Shown here piece after piece: positions 30,049 through 38,095 of a DNA stretch of 64,000 nucleotides. The notes beneath the pieces were generated by a model. The model made no database searches, was not told the origin of the DNA, and saw only the letters and a list, made by a program, of their open reading frames with translations. Each line of letters starts with the position of its first letter. Position 1 is the stretch's first letter. Source of the DNA: Actinomycetota bacterium (GTDB taxonomy: Bacteria > Actinomycetota > Actinomycetes > Mycobacteriales > JACQDL01). The position numbers were made by a program, and so were the translations under genes. The stretch spans positions 124,001 to 188,000 of the forward strand of contig JACQDL010000031.1 of assembly GCA_016201065.1 (NCBI GenBank), read 5' to 3'.

Positions 30049-30983
30049 GGGTGGAGGACGACGACCCGCCGCGGGCCCGGATCCCCGCCGATGTGGACAC
30101 CCCGGATCGGATCGTCTACGGGTTGACCGCCCGACAGTTGGCGGTCCTCACCGTCGCCGCCGTGCTGGGTTACGGGGTGGTGAAGGTCCTCACCCCGCTG
30201 CTACCGGCGCCGGTGCTCATCGCGGTCCTCACCCCCTTGGCCGGGGTGGCGGTGGTGGTGGCGGTGGGGCGCCGCGACGGGGTGCCGATGGATGTGTGGG
30301 TCGCCTCAGCGATCCGCCACACCTACCGCCCCCGGCGGTTGGCGCCGGCCCCCACCGTCCCGGTTGAGGCGGTCCCGGGGTGGGCGCCGGCCACGACGAG
30401 ACCGGTGTCGGGGGTGCCGGTGTTGCGGTTGCCGGCGCGGGCGATCACCGAGGACGGCGTCATCGACACCGGTGGCCGGGTGGTCGCGTTGGTGGCGTGC
30501 ACGACCGTGAACATCGGGTTGCGGACCGGTGCGGAGCAGGCGGCGTTGATCGACGCCTACGGGCGGTGGTTGAACAGCCTCACCGCACCGGTGCAGATCG
30601 TCATCTCCACCCAACGGGTGGACCTGTCGGCCCACGCGCAACGCATCGCCACCACCGCCCAGGGGTTGAGCCACCCCGCGCTGGTGGAGGTCGCCGGGGA
30701 CTACGCCGATTTCCTGGACGACCTGGCGGTACGGCGGGACCCGTTGTGGCGGACCGTCACCGTCGCGGTCACCGCACCCGACACCAGTAGTGGCCCGACG
30801 GAGGTGTTGCGGCGTGCCGAGCACACCGCGACCGCGCTGGGGGCGTTGGGGGCGAACACCGCGGTCCTGGACGGGCCGACGGTCACCGCGGTGCTGACCT
30901 GCGCGGTCGACCCCTACACCCCCGCCGGCACCACCTGGCCCCGAACCACGCCCGGGGCTGTGATCACCACGGGAGACACCTGA
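30045..30983 (+). CDS. PrgI-like conjugation protein
   Basis: A 312-aa protein. The N-terminus matches the PrgI family: RIPADVDTPDRIVYGLTARQ, then two transmembrane helices LAVLTVAAVLGYGVVKVLTP and PVLIAVLTPLAGVAVVVAVG, and the basic RHTYRPRR. The C-terminal 200 residues form a soluble domain (EDGVIDTGGRVVALVACTTV ... LRTGAEQAALIDAYGRWLNS) seen in SCO6880-type proteins that work with the VirB4 ATPase. GTG at 30045 overlaps the upstream stop (GTGA) and is preferred over 30036. Confidence 0.78.
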   Translation: MRVEDDDPPRARIPADVDTPDRIVYGLTARQLAVLTVAAVLGYGVVKVLTPLLPAPVLIAVLTPLAGVAVVVAVGRRDGVPMDVWVASAIRHTYRPRRLAPAPTVPVEAVPGWAPATTRPVSGVPVLRLPARAITEDGVIDTGGRVVALVACTTVNIGLRTGAEQAALIDAYGRWLNSLTAPVQIVISTQRVDLSAHAQRIATTAQGLSHPALVEVAGDYADFLDDLAVRRDPLWRTVTVAVTAPDTSSGPTEVLRRAEHTATALGALGANTAVLDGPTVTAVLTCAVDPYTPAGTTWPRTTPGAVITTGDT

Positions 30984-31687
30984 TGACACGCCTTACGGCC
31001 CGCCTGATCGGTAGACACCCCACCACGGACCAGGTGGGGTCGGTGGATGACCTCACGATGGTGGTGGGTCCGGCCACGGTCGAGGACACCCCACACCACC
31101 TGCGGGTCGCCGACGGGTACACCACGACCCTCATCGTCACCGGGTACCCGGCCGAGGTGGGTGCCGCGTGGCTGGACCCACTGTTGGTGTGGCCCGGTCG
31201 GGTTGACGTCACCGTCCACATCGACCCCCTCGCACCACCGGTCGCCGCGGCCCGATTGCGGCGGCAACGGGCCCGCCTGGAATCGGCCCGCCGCACCGAC
31301 GCGGCCACCGGCCGTTTGGATGATCCGGTGACCGAAGCCGCCGCCGAGGACGCCGCGGAGTTGGCCGACCGGATCGCCCGCGGCCACTCGAAACTGTTCC
31401 GCGTCGGGGTGTACCTGTGTGTGCACGCCCCCACCCTGGAGGAACTACGGGAGGCCGTCGCCTACGTGCGGGCCACCGCCGCCTCGGTGCTGTTGGACAC
31501 CCAACCGGCGACGTGGCGGCAACTACCGGGGTGGACCGCGACCCTGCCGTTGGCGACCGACACGTTGGGGATGCGGCGGGTGATGGACACCGACGCGTTG
31601 GCGACCGCGTTCCCCCTGGCCAGCGCGGACCTGCCGGCACCACTACCTGGGCACCCGGAGGCGACCGGGGTGTGCTGTACGGGTTGA
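30983..31687 (+). CDS. VirB4-like protein, N-terminal part (split from ATPase domain)
   Basis: A 234-aa frame carrying the N-terminal part of a SCO6880/VirB4-type conjugation ATPase: DLTMVVGPATVEDTPHHLRV, TTLIVTGYPAEVGAAWLDPL, a long helical segment (RLRRQRARLESARRTDAATG ...) and LFRVGVYLCVHAPTLEELRE. It ends out of frame just where the family would continue with (G)VLYGLN. The ATPase part follows in another frame with its own GTG and a CGGAGG upstream. Start ATG overlaps the PrgI-like stop. Either a true split gene or a 2-bp (TG) insertion in GGGGTGTGCTG. Confidence 0.75.
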   Translation: MTRLTARLIGRHPTTDQVGSVDDLTMVVGPATVEDTPHHLRVADGYTTTLIVTGYPAEVGAAWLDPLLVWPGRVDVTVHIDPLAPPVAAARLRRQRARLESARRTDAATGRLDDPVTEAAAEDAAELADRIARGHSKLFRVGVYLCVHAPTLEELREAVAYVRATAASVLLDTQPATWRQLPGWTATLPLATDTLGMRRVMDTDALATAFPLASADLPAPLPGHPEATGVCCTG

Positions 31688-32775
31688 ACCCCGACACCTC
31701 GGGTGTCGTGTGGTGGGACCGGTGGAGCCAACACAACGCCAACAGTGTGGTGCTCGCCCGCTCCGGTGCCGGCAAGTCGTACTTCGTGAAACTGGAGGTA
31801 CTGCGGTCCCTGGCCGAGGGGGTGCATGTCGCGGTCCTCGACCCCGACAACGAGTACCTGCGGTTGGCCGAGGCCGTCGGGGGCGCCACGATCACCCTCG
31901 GCGCCCCCGGGGTGCACCTGAACCCCCTGGACATCCCCGGCGGGGATGTCCGCCCGGATGCGGTGACCCGCCGGGCCCTGTTCACCCACACCCTCATCGC
32001 GGTGCTGCTCGGCCAGCAACCCCCACCCGCCGAACGGGCCGCCCTCGACAAAGCGATCACGACCGCCTACACCCATGCGGGGATCAGCAACGACCCCACC
32101 ACCTGGCGGCGGGAGGCACCCCTGCTGCGGGACGTGGCCACCGCCCTGACCGACCAGGCCCAGGACGCCGCCACCACCCTGACCGCCCGGTTGACGCCAT
32201 GGACGACCGGGTCGTTTCGGGCCCTGTTCGACGGCCCCACCACCACCCCGCCCACCGGGCAACTGGTGGTGTGGTCGACCCGGCTGCTACCCGATGAGCT
32301 GCGGGCACCGGGGATGCTGCTCGCGTTGGACGCGATCTGGCGGGACGTGGACACCCCCACCGTCCGGGCCGCGAACCCACCCCGCCGGCTGGTCGTCGTC
32401 GACGAGGCGTGGACCCTGCTGCGCGACGGTGCGGGCGCGATGTTCCTCGCCCGCCTGGCCAAAAGTGCCCGCAAACGCCGCGCCGGACTGTCGGTGATCA
32501 CCCAGGACGTCTCCGACCTGCTGGGCTCCGACCTCGGACACGTCGTCATCAGCAACGCCGCCACCCAGGTCCTGCTCCGTCAGGCCCCCCAGACGGGCGA
32601 GGTCGTTGCGGACGTGTTCGGGCTCACCACCGGGGAAACCCGGCTGCTGCTGGCCGCCCGACGCGGTGAGGGTCTGCTGATCTCCGGCACCCACCGGGTC
32701 GGCTTCCAGGCCGTCGCCTCACCCCGCGAACACCACCTGTGCGTCGGTGAACTGGACCTCACCGACAACGACTGA
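31672..32775 (+). CDS. VirB4-like conjugation ATPase, C-terminal ATPase part
   Basis: A 367-aa part with the complete ATPase core: LYGLNPDTSGVVWWDRWSQH, Walker A LARSGAGKSYFVKLEVLRSL near residue 30, VLDPDNEYLRLAEAVGG, Walker B RRLVVVDEAWTLLRDGAGA near residue 240, and KSARKRRAGLSVITQDVSDL with the arginine/Gln sensor region. This energises the transfer channel. If read as an independent gene it starts at GTG 31672, 10 bp after CGGAGG and inside the previous frame. The longer frame back to 31417 is antisense-like filler. 124 bp before the coupling protein gene. Confidence 0.85.
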   Translation: MLYGLNPDTSGVVWWDRWSQHNANSVVLARSGAGKSYFVKLEVLRSLAEGVHVAVLDPDNEYLRLAEAVGGATITLGAPGVHLNPLDIPGGDVRPDAVTRRALFTHTLIAVLLGQQPPPAERAALDKAITTAYTHAGISNDPTTWRREAPLLRDVATALTDQAQDAATTLTARLTPWTTGSFRALFDGPTTTPPTGQLVVWSTRLLPDELRAPGMLLALDAIWRDVDTPTVRAANPPRRLVVVDEAWTLLRDGAGAMFLARLAKSARKRRAGLSVITQDVSDLLGSDLGHVVISNAATQVLLRQAPQTGEVVADVFGLTTGETRLLLAARRGEGLLISGTHRVGFQAVASPREHHLCVGELDLTDND

Positions 32776-32899
32776 CCCCCACACACGCACCCCAGGTCAC
32801 CGCACCCGGTGCGGGGTGGGTGGCAGTCAACAACCGCTCTCCCCCTTCCCCCGAGCGGCGCCTACGTCGCCGTCCCGACCCGCACCCCTAGGACACCCC

Positions 32900-35446
32900 A
32901 TGATCGTCGTCCCCCCACCGCCCCCGACACCCGTGGGGCACACCGGCCCACCCGAGACGCCCCCGTGGTGGAGCGAACTCCTCACCACCCTGTCCACCTG
33001 GTGCACCCATCACCCCTACCCGGTGGTGGTCCTGCCGGTAGGGTTGCTGGCCGGGGCATTGGGTCGCACCGCGGTGAGACGCCACCGGCAGCGGGCCGCA
33101 CACGACCACGCCCACCAGGTCACCATCACCCCACCCCCGGAGGTCGACCCCGCCGGGGCGGGCGTGCTGTGGGCGACCCTCACCGAACTCCTGCGCCCCA
33201 GCTGGGCCCGACGGCTACGCGACGGCCAACCACACCTGGCGGTGGAGTACCGGTGGGCCGGCCGGCAACTGACCATCAGCCTGTGGGTGCCCGGCACCCT
33301 GCAAACCAGCCCCATCCAGGCGGCGATCCGGGGCGCGTGGCCCGGTGCGGCGACCACCGTCACCGACGCCACCCCACCCCTACCCGACGGTGGCCTGGCC
33401 GTGGGTGGGGCACTGACCCCCATCCTGCCCGCCTGGTACCCCCTGGCCACCGACCACGACCTCGACCCGATGCGGACCCTCATCGCCACCGCCAGCGGCC
33501 TGCACACAGGCGAATCCGCGTGCGTGCAGATCCTCACCCGCCCCGCCACCCGCCGACAACTCCGGCGGCTCCGGCACGGTGTCGCCGCACTACGCACCGG
33601 CACCCACCCCACCAACCCCCTGGACCCCACCACCTGGCTCCGGATGGGTCTGGACCTCGTGATGGAGATACTCGGCCCACCCCGCCACCCAGGCACCCAC
33701 ACCCGCAGCACGACGATAAGTCCCGCGCTGCTGCGCGCCGACCCGCAACGCGACCGCGACGCCCGCGCGGCGGTGGAGGTCCTCACCGGCACGCACTGGC
33801 AGGTCGCAATCCGCTACGGCATCACCCACACCCACCCCACCCGCGGTGACACCGACACCGACACCCTCACCCGGCGGCTGGTCACCCTCGCCCACGGCCT
33901 GGCATCCGCGTTCGGGGTGTGGGCCGGCCGCAACCGGCTACGCCGCCTGCCCCTACCCCACCCCACACCGGTACTCGCCACCCGCCAGCTCCACCACGGG
34001 TTCCTGCTCTCCGGCAGCGAACTGGCCAGCATCGCCGCCCTCCCCCACGACCTGGCCGTCCCCGGCCTGGACCGCTCCCGCGCGAAACCCATGCCCGCAC
34101 CCGTCAGCGTCCCCACCGGTGGGCGCGACACCAAGGTGCTGGGCCGCGCCGAGGTCGGCGGCCACGCCGTCGCGCTGGCCGTCACCGACGCCCGCCACCA
34201 CACCCACATCCTGGGCTCCACCGGCTCCGGGAAATCGACCCTGCTGCTGAACATGATCCTCGCCGACATCCACGCCCACCGCGGCACGATCGTCATCGAC
34301 CCCAAAGGTGACCTCGTCACCGACCTCCTGGACCGCATCCCACCCAGCCTCGCCGACCGGCTGGTCCTCATCGACCCCGACCAACCCCCCGGCACCACCC
34401 TCAACCCCCTTGACGGGGAAGACCACCACCTGCTCGTCGACAACGTCGTATCCATCTTCGGGGCGATCTTCGCCAAACACTGGGGACCCCGCATGGATGA
34501 TGTGATGCGGGTGGCGTGCCTGACCCTGCTCCGCAAGGCCGACCCCACCCTCATCCTCATCCCCGCCCTGCTCCAGGACCGCAAATTCCGGCACCAATTC
34601 ACCGCCGACCTCGACGACCCCGAAGGACTCCGGGGGTTTTGGGAGTGGTACGAAACCGCCCCCGCGACCCTGCGCTCCCAAGTCATCGCCCCCGTCCTGT
34701 CCCGCCTGCGCTCCGTCCTGCTGCGGGACTTCCCCCGCCGCACCTTCGGGGCCCGCACCAGCTCCTTCGACATGCGCCGGGTCCTCGACGGTGGGATCCT
34801 GCTCGCCCGATTGCCCAAAGGCCAGATCGGGGAAGAAGCCGCGAAACTCATGGGCTCCTTCGTGCTGGCCTCCGCCTGGCAGGCCGCCACCGCCCGCATC
34901 CGCACCCCCGAACCCCACCGCCGCGACGCCTGCATCTACCTCGACGAGGCCCACAACTTCCTCAACCTCCCCGGCAGCGTCCAGGACATGCTCGCCGAAG
35001 CCCGCGGCTACCACTTCGGGATGATCATCGCCCACCAGAACCTCACCCAAATGCCCCGCGACACCCAACTCGCCCTCTCCGCGAACGCCCGCAACAAAAT
35101 CATCTTCTCGTGCGCACCCGAGGACGCCCGCCCCCTCGCCATGCACACCCTGCCCGAACTCGACGAACACGACCTCAACCACATGGACGCCTACCGGGCA
35201 GCCTGCCGGCTCGTCGTCGCAGGCCGCGAAACTCCCGCGTTCACCCTGCACACCAACCCACCCCGACCCCCGATCGGGGAAGCCACCGCCGTCCGCCGGG
35301 CAGCCACCCCGGCGACCCGGACCAGCCACGGCACCCGCCCACCAAACGCCACACCCACCGGCTCGCAACCGGACCCCACCCCGCCACGGGTGGGCACACC
35401 CCACCAACCGGAGGGCCCCACCACACCCGACCAGCACATGGAGTGA
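32900..35446 (+). CDS. Type IV coupling protein (VirD4/TraD-like ATPase)
   Basis: An 848-aa protein. One or two N-terminal membrane helices (YPVVVLPVGLLAGALGRTAV), a 380-residue middle domain, then the RecA-like motor with Walker A ILGSTGSGKSTLLLNMILAD near residue 437, IVIDPKGDLVTDLLDRIPPS, MDDVMRVACLTLLRK, Walker B CIYLDEAHNFLNLPGSVQDM near residue 680, and IIAHQNLTQMPRDTQLALSA. The C-terminal 70 residues are Pro/Thr-rich. It brings relaxosome DNA to the channel. The open frame begins at 32747; the ATG at 32900 after AGGA is preferred. Last gene of the transfer operon. Confidence 0.9.
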   Translation: MIVVPPPPPTPVGHTGPPETPPWWSELLTTLSTWCTHHPYPVVVLPVGLLAGALGRTAVRRHRQRAAHDHAHQVTITPPPEVDPAGAGVLWATLTELLRPSWARRLRDGQPHLAVEYRWAGRQLTISLWVPGTLQTSPIQAAIRGAWPGAATTVTDATPPLPDGGLAVGGALTPILPAWYPLATDHDLDPMRTLIATASGLHTGESACVQILTRPATRRQLRRLRHGVAALRTGTHPTNPLDPTTWLRMGLDLVMEILGPPRHPGTHTRSTTISPALLRADPQRDRDARAAVEVLTGTHWQVAIRYGITHTHPTRGDTDTDTLTRRLVTLAHGLASAFGVWAGRNRLRRLPLPHPTPVLATRQLHHGFLLSGSELASIAALPHDLAVPGLDRSRAKPMPAPVSVPTGGRDTKVLGRAEVGGHAVALAVTDARHHTHILGSTGSGKSTLLLNMILADIHAHRGTIVIDPKGDLVTDLLDRIPPSLADRLVLIDPDQPPGTTLNPLDGEDHHLLVDNVVSIFGAIFAKHWGPRMDDVMRVACLTLLRKADPTLILIPALLQDRKFRHQFTADLDDPEGLRGFWEWYETAPATLRSQVIAPVLSRLRSVLLRDFPRRTFGARTSSFDMRRVLDGGILLARLPKGQIGEEAAKLMGSFVLASAWQAATARIRTPEPHRRDACIYLDEAHNFLNLPGSVQDMLAEARGYHFGMIIAHQNLTQMPRDTQLALSANARNKIIFSCAPEDARPLAMHTLPELDEHDLNHMDAYRAACRLVVAGRETPAFTLHTNPPRPPIGEATAVRRAATPATRTSHGTRPPNATPTGSQPDPTPPRVGTPHQPEGPTTPDQHME

Positions 35447-35454
35447 CATAACGG

Positions 35455-35850
35455 TGACATGCGGCACCCGACTCGCTGCCGGTGTCGGCTGCGTCGTCGA
35501 TCAGGACGAGCATCTGGTCCGGGTCGAGGACCTTGTCCGGGTCACGGTCGCGGGATGATCCCAGCCAGCGGCCTGGGCCCGCGTGGCCGCCGCGGTGGTG
35601 TGGACCTGGTCGGCTGTCGCTCCCTCGATGCGGATGATCACGGGTGTTCCTGCCCGCCGGGTGCGGTGGCCAAGGCGTCGCCGATCTGGGTGGCCAGGCC
35701 GGTTAAGCCGCTTCTCGTGGCCGCGGCCAGGGCGGGCGGTGATGACCACGAACCGCTGCGGGGGCCGTTCACGACGGGCCTGTCCGTTCGGTCTCCGTCG
35801 CGGTAGAGGGTGAGGAACCGAGGCCTACCGCGTCCCATCGGCTGGCTGGT
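35455..35850 (-). pseudogene. Decayed unknown gene between coupling protein and CofE-like gene
   Basis: Minus-strand translation gives protein-like text broken across three frames: RFLTLYRDGDRTDRPVVNGP with LTGLATQIGDALATAPGGQ, then VIIRIEGATADQVHTTAAAT with RAQAAGWDHP, then DPDKVLDPDQMLVLIDDAAD with TGSESGAA. Each shift occurs once, so this looks like a small protein with two frameshifts rather than random sequence. The product is not recognised. Otherwise the 378-bp stretch after the coupling gene holds no intact gene. Confidence 0.45.
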
Positions 35851-36574
35851 GCAGCATCGAGGCGACACCCTCGTCACTGTCCCGGTAGGCGATGCCGCGC
35901 AGGACGACGACCGGTGCGCCGCGGCCCCGTTGCCCCAACACGATCCCCGCCGCGGCGGCGATCAGGTCGGTGAACGTTTCTTCCTGGCGTTTGCTGCGGC
36001 CGTCGGGTTCGGTGTGGGTGGTCACCCGCAGCGGTGCGATTCCGGCGGCGCCGAGGGACAGCACGGTCGCGCCACGCCGGTCGGGGCGGCCGTCGGAGTC
36101 GGCGATGACGACGGCGACCCGGGTGCCGGTGAGCGCGAGCAGGTCATCGCGGATCGTGCGGGCCGAGGCATCGGGGTCGGCCGGCAACAGCCACGCGCCG
36201 CCCTCCCCGGCGCGGTCGACGCCGGCGGAGGTCAGCTGGAAACCCCGGTGGTGGGTGGCGATAATCGGACCGCGTTGGGTCGCTAGGTAGTGGCTGCGGG
36301 ATTCGTCGAGGATGAGCTGGACCAGCGCCGGGGGTTTGCCGGTCTGCCCGGCGATGTGTCGGGCCTCCTCGGTGACCGTAACTCCCGCGAGGTCGACGTG
36401 GCGTTTCTCGGCGATGGACACGACCTTGCTGGCGACCACGACGATGTCACCGTTGATCCACACGCCGCCAGCCGCCGTGTGGATCATCTCGGCGAGGTTG
36501 TCGCCTTCGGTGACAGTCGGGAACGGTTGCGGGGCGAACACGGCGAACGTTGACGTGGGTGCGGTGTCGTCCAT
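35825..36574 (-). CDS. CofE-like F420-0:L-glutamate ligase family protein
   Basis: A 249-aa protein of the CofE/FbiB N-terminal family, which joins gamma-linked glutamate to an acidic acceptor using GTP. Landmarks: DIVVVASKVVSIAEKR (variant of VVAQKIVSKAEGR), ARHIAGQTGKPPALVQLIL, LLPADPDASARTIRDDLLAL, RVAVVIADSDGRPDRRGATV and DLIAAAAGIVLGQRGRGAPV. No nitroreductase domain of FbiB is fused and no cofC/cofD/fbiC is nearby, so the acceptor may be a product of the neighbouring cargo operon rather than F420. Upstream gene on the same strand ends 4 bp before its start. Confidence 0.8.
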   Translation of the reverse strand: MDDTAPTSTFAVFAPQPFPTVTEGDNLAEMIHTAAGGVWINGDIVVVASKVVSIAEKRHVDLAGVTVTEEARHIAGQTGKPPALVQLILDESRSHYLATQRGPIIATHHRGFQLTSAGVDRAGEGGAWLLPADPDASARTIRDDLLALTGTRVAVVIADSDGRPDRRGATVLSLGAAGIAPLRVTTHTEPDGRSKRQEETFTDLIAAAAGIVLGQRGRGAPVVVLRGIAYRDSDEGVASMLHQPADGTR

Positions 36575-36578
36575 CAGG

Positions 36579-36842
36579 TCACCTCACGGGTTGGGGAGTC
36601 GCGGCCACCGTTGCGGTGAACGTCGCGTGTGCCTCGTTCAGCATGGCCAGCCGCTGGCGGTGGTTGCTGGCCAGGTAGGTGTGGACCCGGTCCAGGTAGT
36701 GCGGCCACAACCGGGTGGCGGCTGTGGTCGGTGAACCCCCGGCGGCGACGTCACGCCACGCATGGATCAACGGTCCTGGCCACGGGTCGTGAGTGTAGGG
36801 GGGCCCGGCGAGGCCGCGCAGCGTCGCCCGCATCTGGGTCAA
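36579..36842 (-). CDS. Hypothetical protein upstream of CofE-like gene
   Basis: An 87-aa frame; not recognised. Text such as GPLIHAWRDVAAGGSPTTAA and RLWPHYLDRVHTYLASNHRQ suggests a small helical protein. The frame stays open upstream without a clear ATG (GFRLTDRHLPAERLTQMRA), and a TTG at 36848 preceded by GGAGAGG is an alternative start. Same direction and 4 bp from the CofE-like gene, so probably co-expressed. Confidence 0.5.
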   Translation of the reverse strand: MTQMRATLRGLAGPPYTHDPWPGPLIHAWRDVAAGGSPTTAATRLWPHYLDRVHTYLASNHRQRLAMLNEAHATFTATVAATPQPVR

Positions 36843-36912
36843 CCTCTCCGCGGGCAGGTGCCGGTCGGTGAGCCGGAATCCTCGCCTGGGGGTCCCGGGA
36901 GGGTTGTTCGTA

Positions 36913-36977
36913 AGCCTTTCAGGTGTTTAGGCTTGGTGTCTCGCCGTCGATTTGCTCGCCTATGGCATATTTGCTCG
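36913..36977. promoter_or_regulatory. Candidate control region with inverted and direct repeats
   Basis: In the AT-richer stretch 36900-37030, AGCCT/AGGCT form an 11-bp-spaced inverted repeat (36913-36933) and ATTTGCTCG is repeated directly at 36950 and 36969 (19-bp period, about two helical turns). It lies between the minus-strand CofE-like unit and the decayed gene. Probably the promoter/operator of the CofE-like unit. The 36843-37107 spacer holds no gene. Confidence 0.4.
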
Positions 36978-37107
36978 AGAATCCCGAGTCCATTCCTGAC
37001 TCTGGGTACCCTGTTCGTTCGCCAGGATCAGACCGAGCCCGGACCGCACTTGCCCAGGTCGTCGAACCTCAACGCACGTGACCAGGGCGCCCTCATTGAT
37101 GCCAAAC

Positions 37108-37520
37108 TCATAACGGGTAGATGCTTACGAACCACCCCCTGACATCGGCGGTGGGTGTGGTGGCCGCGGCCAGTAGCACGGGAACGGCCTCGCGGTAGAT
37201 ACGCGGCAGGTGCCCGAACGATGGGGCGTGGCGTTTGGTGGCTTCCGCACGCAGCGGCACGAGCGGGCCGCGGTGGTGGGCGGTCCGCGGTGGTGGGCGG
37301 TCCGCACCATGAAGACGTCGATGTCGTACCCGGCGACACCGGTGGCGAGTTCGGGTGGGACCCGGTCGAGGTGGTCGGCCACGACCCGGGCCGCTCGCGC
37401 CGACAACGCGAGGTCCCCCGCCAGCGGTTGGGGCAGGTCGTATCCGGTTGCGATGGCGACGATGCCCTCTGTGTCGGGATGCCCCGACCGCCCTCGGCGC
37501 AGGCGTACCCACGCCCAAAT
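37108..37520 (-). pseudogene. Unknown gene disrupted by a 17-bp tandem duplication
   Basis: Minus-strand text VAIATGYDLPQPLAGDLALS, RAARVVADHLDRVPPELATG and VAGYDIDVFMVRTAHHRG is followed in another frame by PLVPLRAEATKRHAPSFGHL, PRIYREAVPVLLAAATTPTA and DVRGWFVSIYPL-stop (TGA at 37108). Removing one copy of the 17-bp repeat at 37272-37305 joins both parts in frame. No clean start codon is seen near 37500-37540, so the 5' end may also be lost. Family not recognised. Confidence 0.6.
37272..37305. repeat. 17-bp perfect tandem duplication
   Basis: GGTGGTGGGCGGTCCGC occurs at 37272-37288 and again at 37289-37305 with no mismatch. It shifts the frame of the minus-strand gene fragment that spans it. 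Confidence 0.95.
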
Positions 37521-37543
37521 CGACCGAAGGGGAGGTGCGGATC

Positions 37544-38095
37544 ATGGTTGACGGCGGCGAGCAGGCCACACAGCACGTGACGCGCGTGCGGGAGATCTTG
37601 CCGCGATCTGCCTCGATCATCGAGGCGTTCCGCGACACCAGCAGCAGAGACCATCCCGGCCAGCTCGTCCTCGACACGGCGAACGATCTGGCAACCCAAC
37701 ACGAGCAGCAGTGGCAGGCCGAGGATGTCAGCCGCGCTTCCGGCGTGTCCGCCGAAGCCATTGCCGAGAGCAAGCGGCTCATCGACGACCTCAACGCCAA
37801 ACGTGTCGCCCTGGTGGAACGAATCGACGACTGGGTGGCGACCCAGGTCCACAGCGGCGCGGACGCCTCCCTGCACACCGAGACCCTCGGCTCGGTCGTT
37901 GACCGCCTGGCGATCGCGTGGGTCCGTGCGAACAGCCTGATCAACACCAACGACGCCCGCGATCGAGCCCGCTTGGCTCTGCGGCAGCTCGCCGAGCTGG
38001 CCGGCGCCTACGACGACCTGATTCGTGATGTCGCCACCGGTCACCGACGACTCCCGGCGTGGCGGCCCCTGAAGACCTACCGGAGCGCATCGTGA
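37544..38095 (+). CDS. DUF4254 family protein
   Basis: A 183-aa helical protein with strong GGGGAGG eight bases before the ATG. It matches the DUF4254 pattern: AESKRLIDDLNAKRVALVER (N-x-x-R helix), HTETLGSVVDRLAIAWVRAN and a late RLALRQLAELAGAYDDLIRD. DUF4254 proteins have no established activity but are often found in sugar/nucleotide-type gene clusters. First gene of an eight-gene operon; its stop overlaps the next start (GTGA). Confidence 0.78.
   Translation: MVDGGEQATQHVTRVREILPRSASIIEAFRDTSSRDHPGQLVLDTANDLATQHEQQWQAEDVSRASGVSAEAIAESKRLIDDLNAKRVALVERIDDWVATQVHSGADASLHTETLGSVVDRLAIAWVRANSLINTNDARDRARLALRQLAELAGAYDDLIRDVATGHRRLPAWRPLKTYRSAS

Noticed and set aside
33953..35467. 504-codon minus-strand frame opposite the coupling protein
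   Set aside because: Gly/Val/Asp-rich shadow typical of high-GC antisense; the plus strand has intact Walker motifs.
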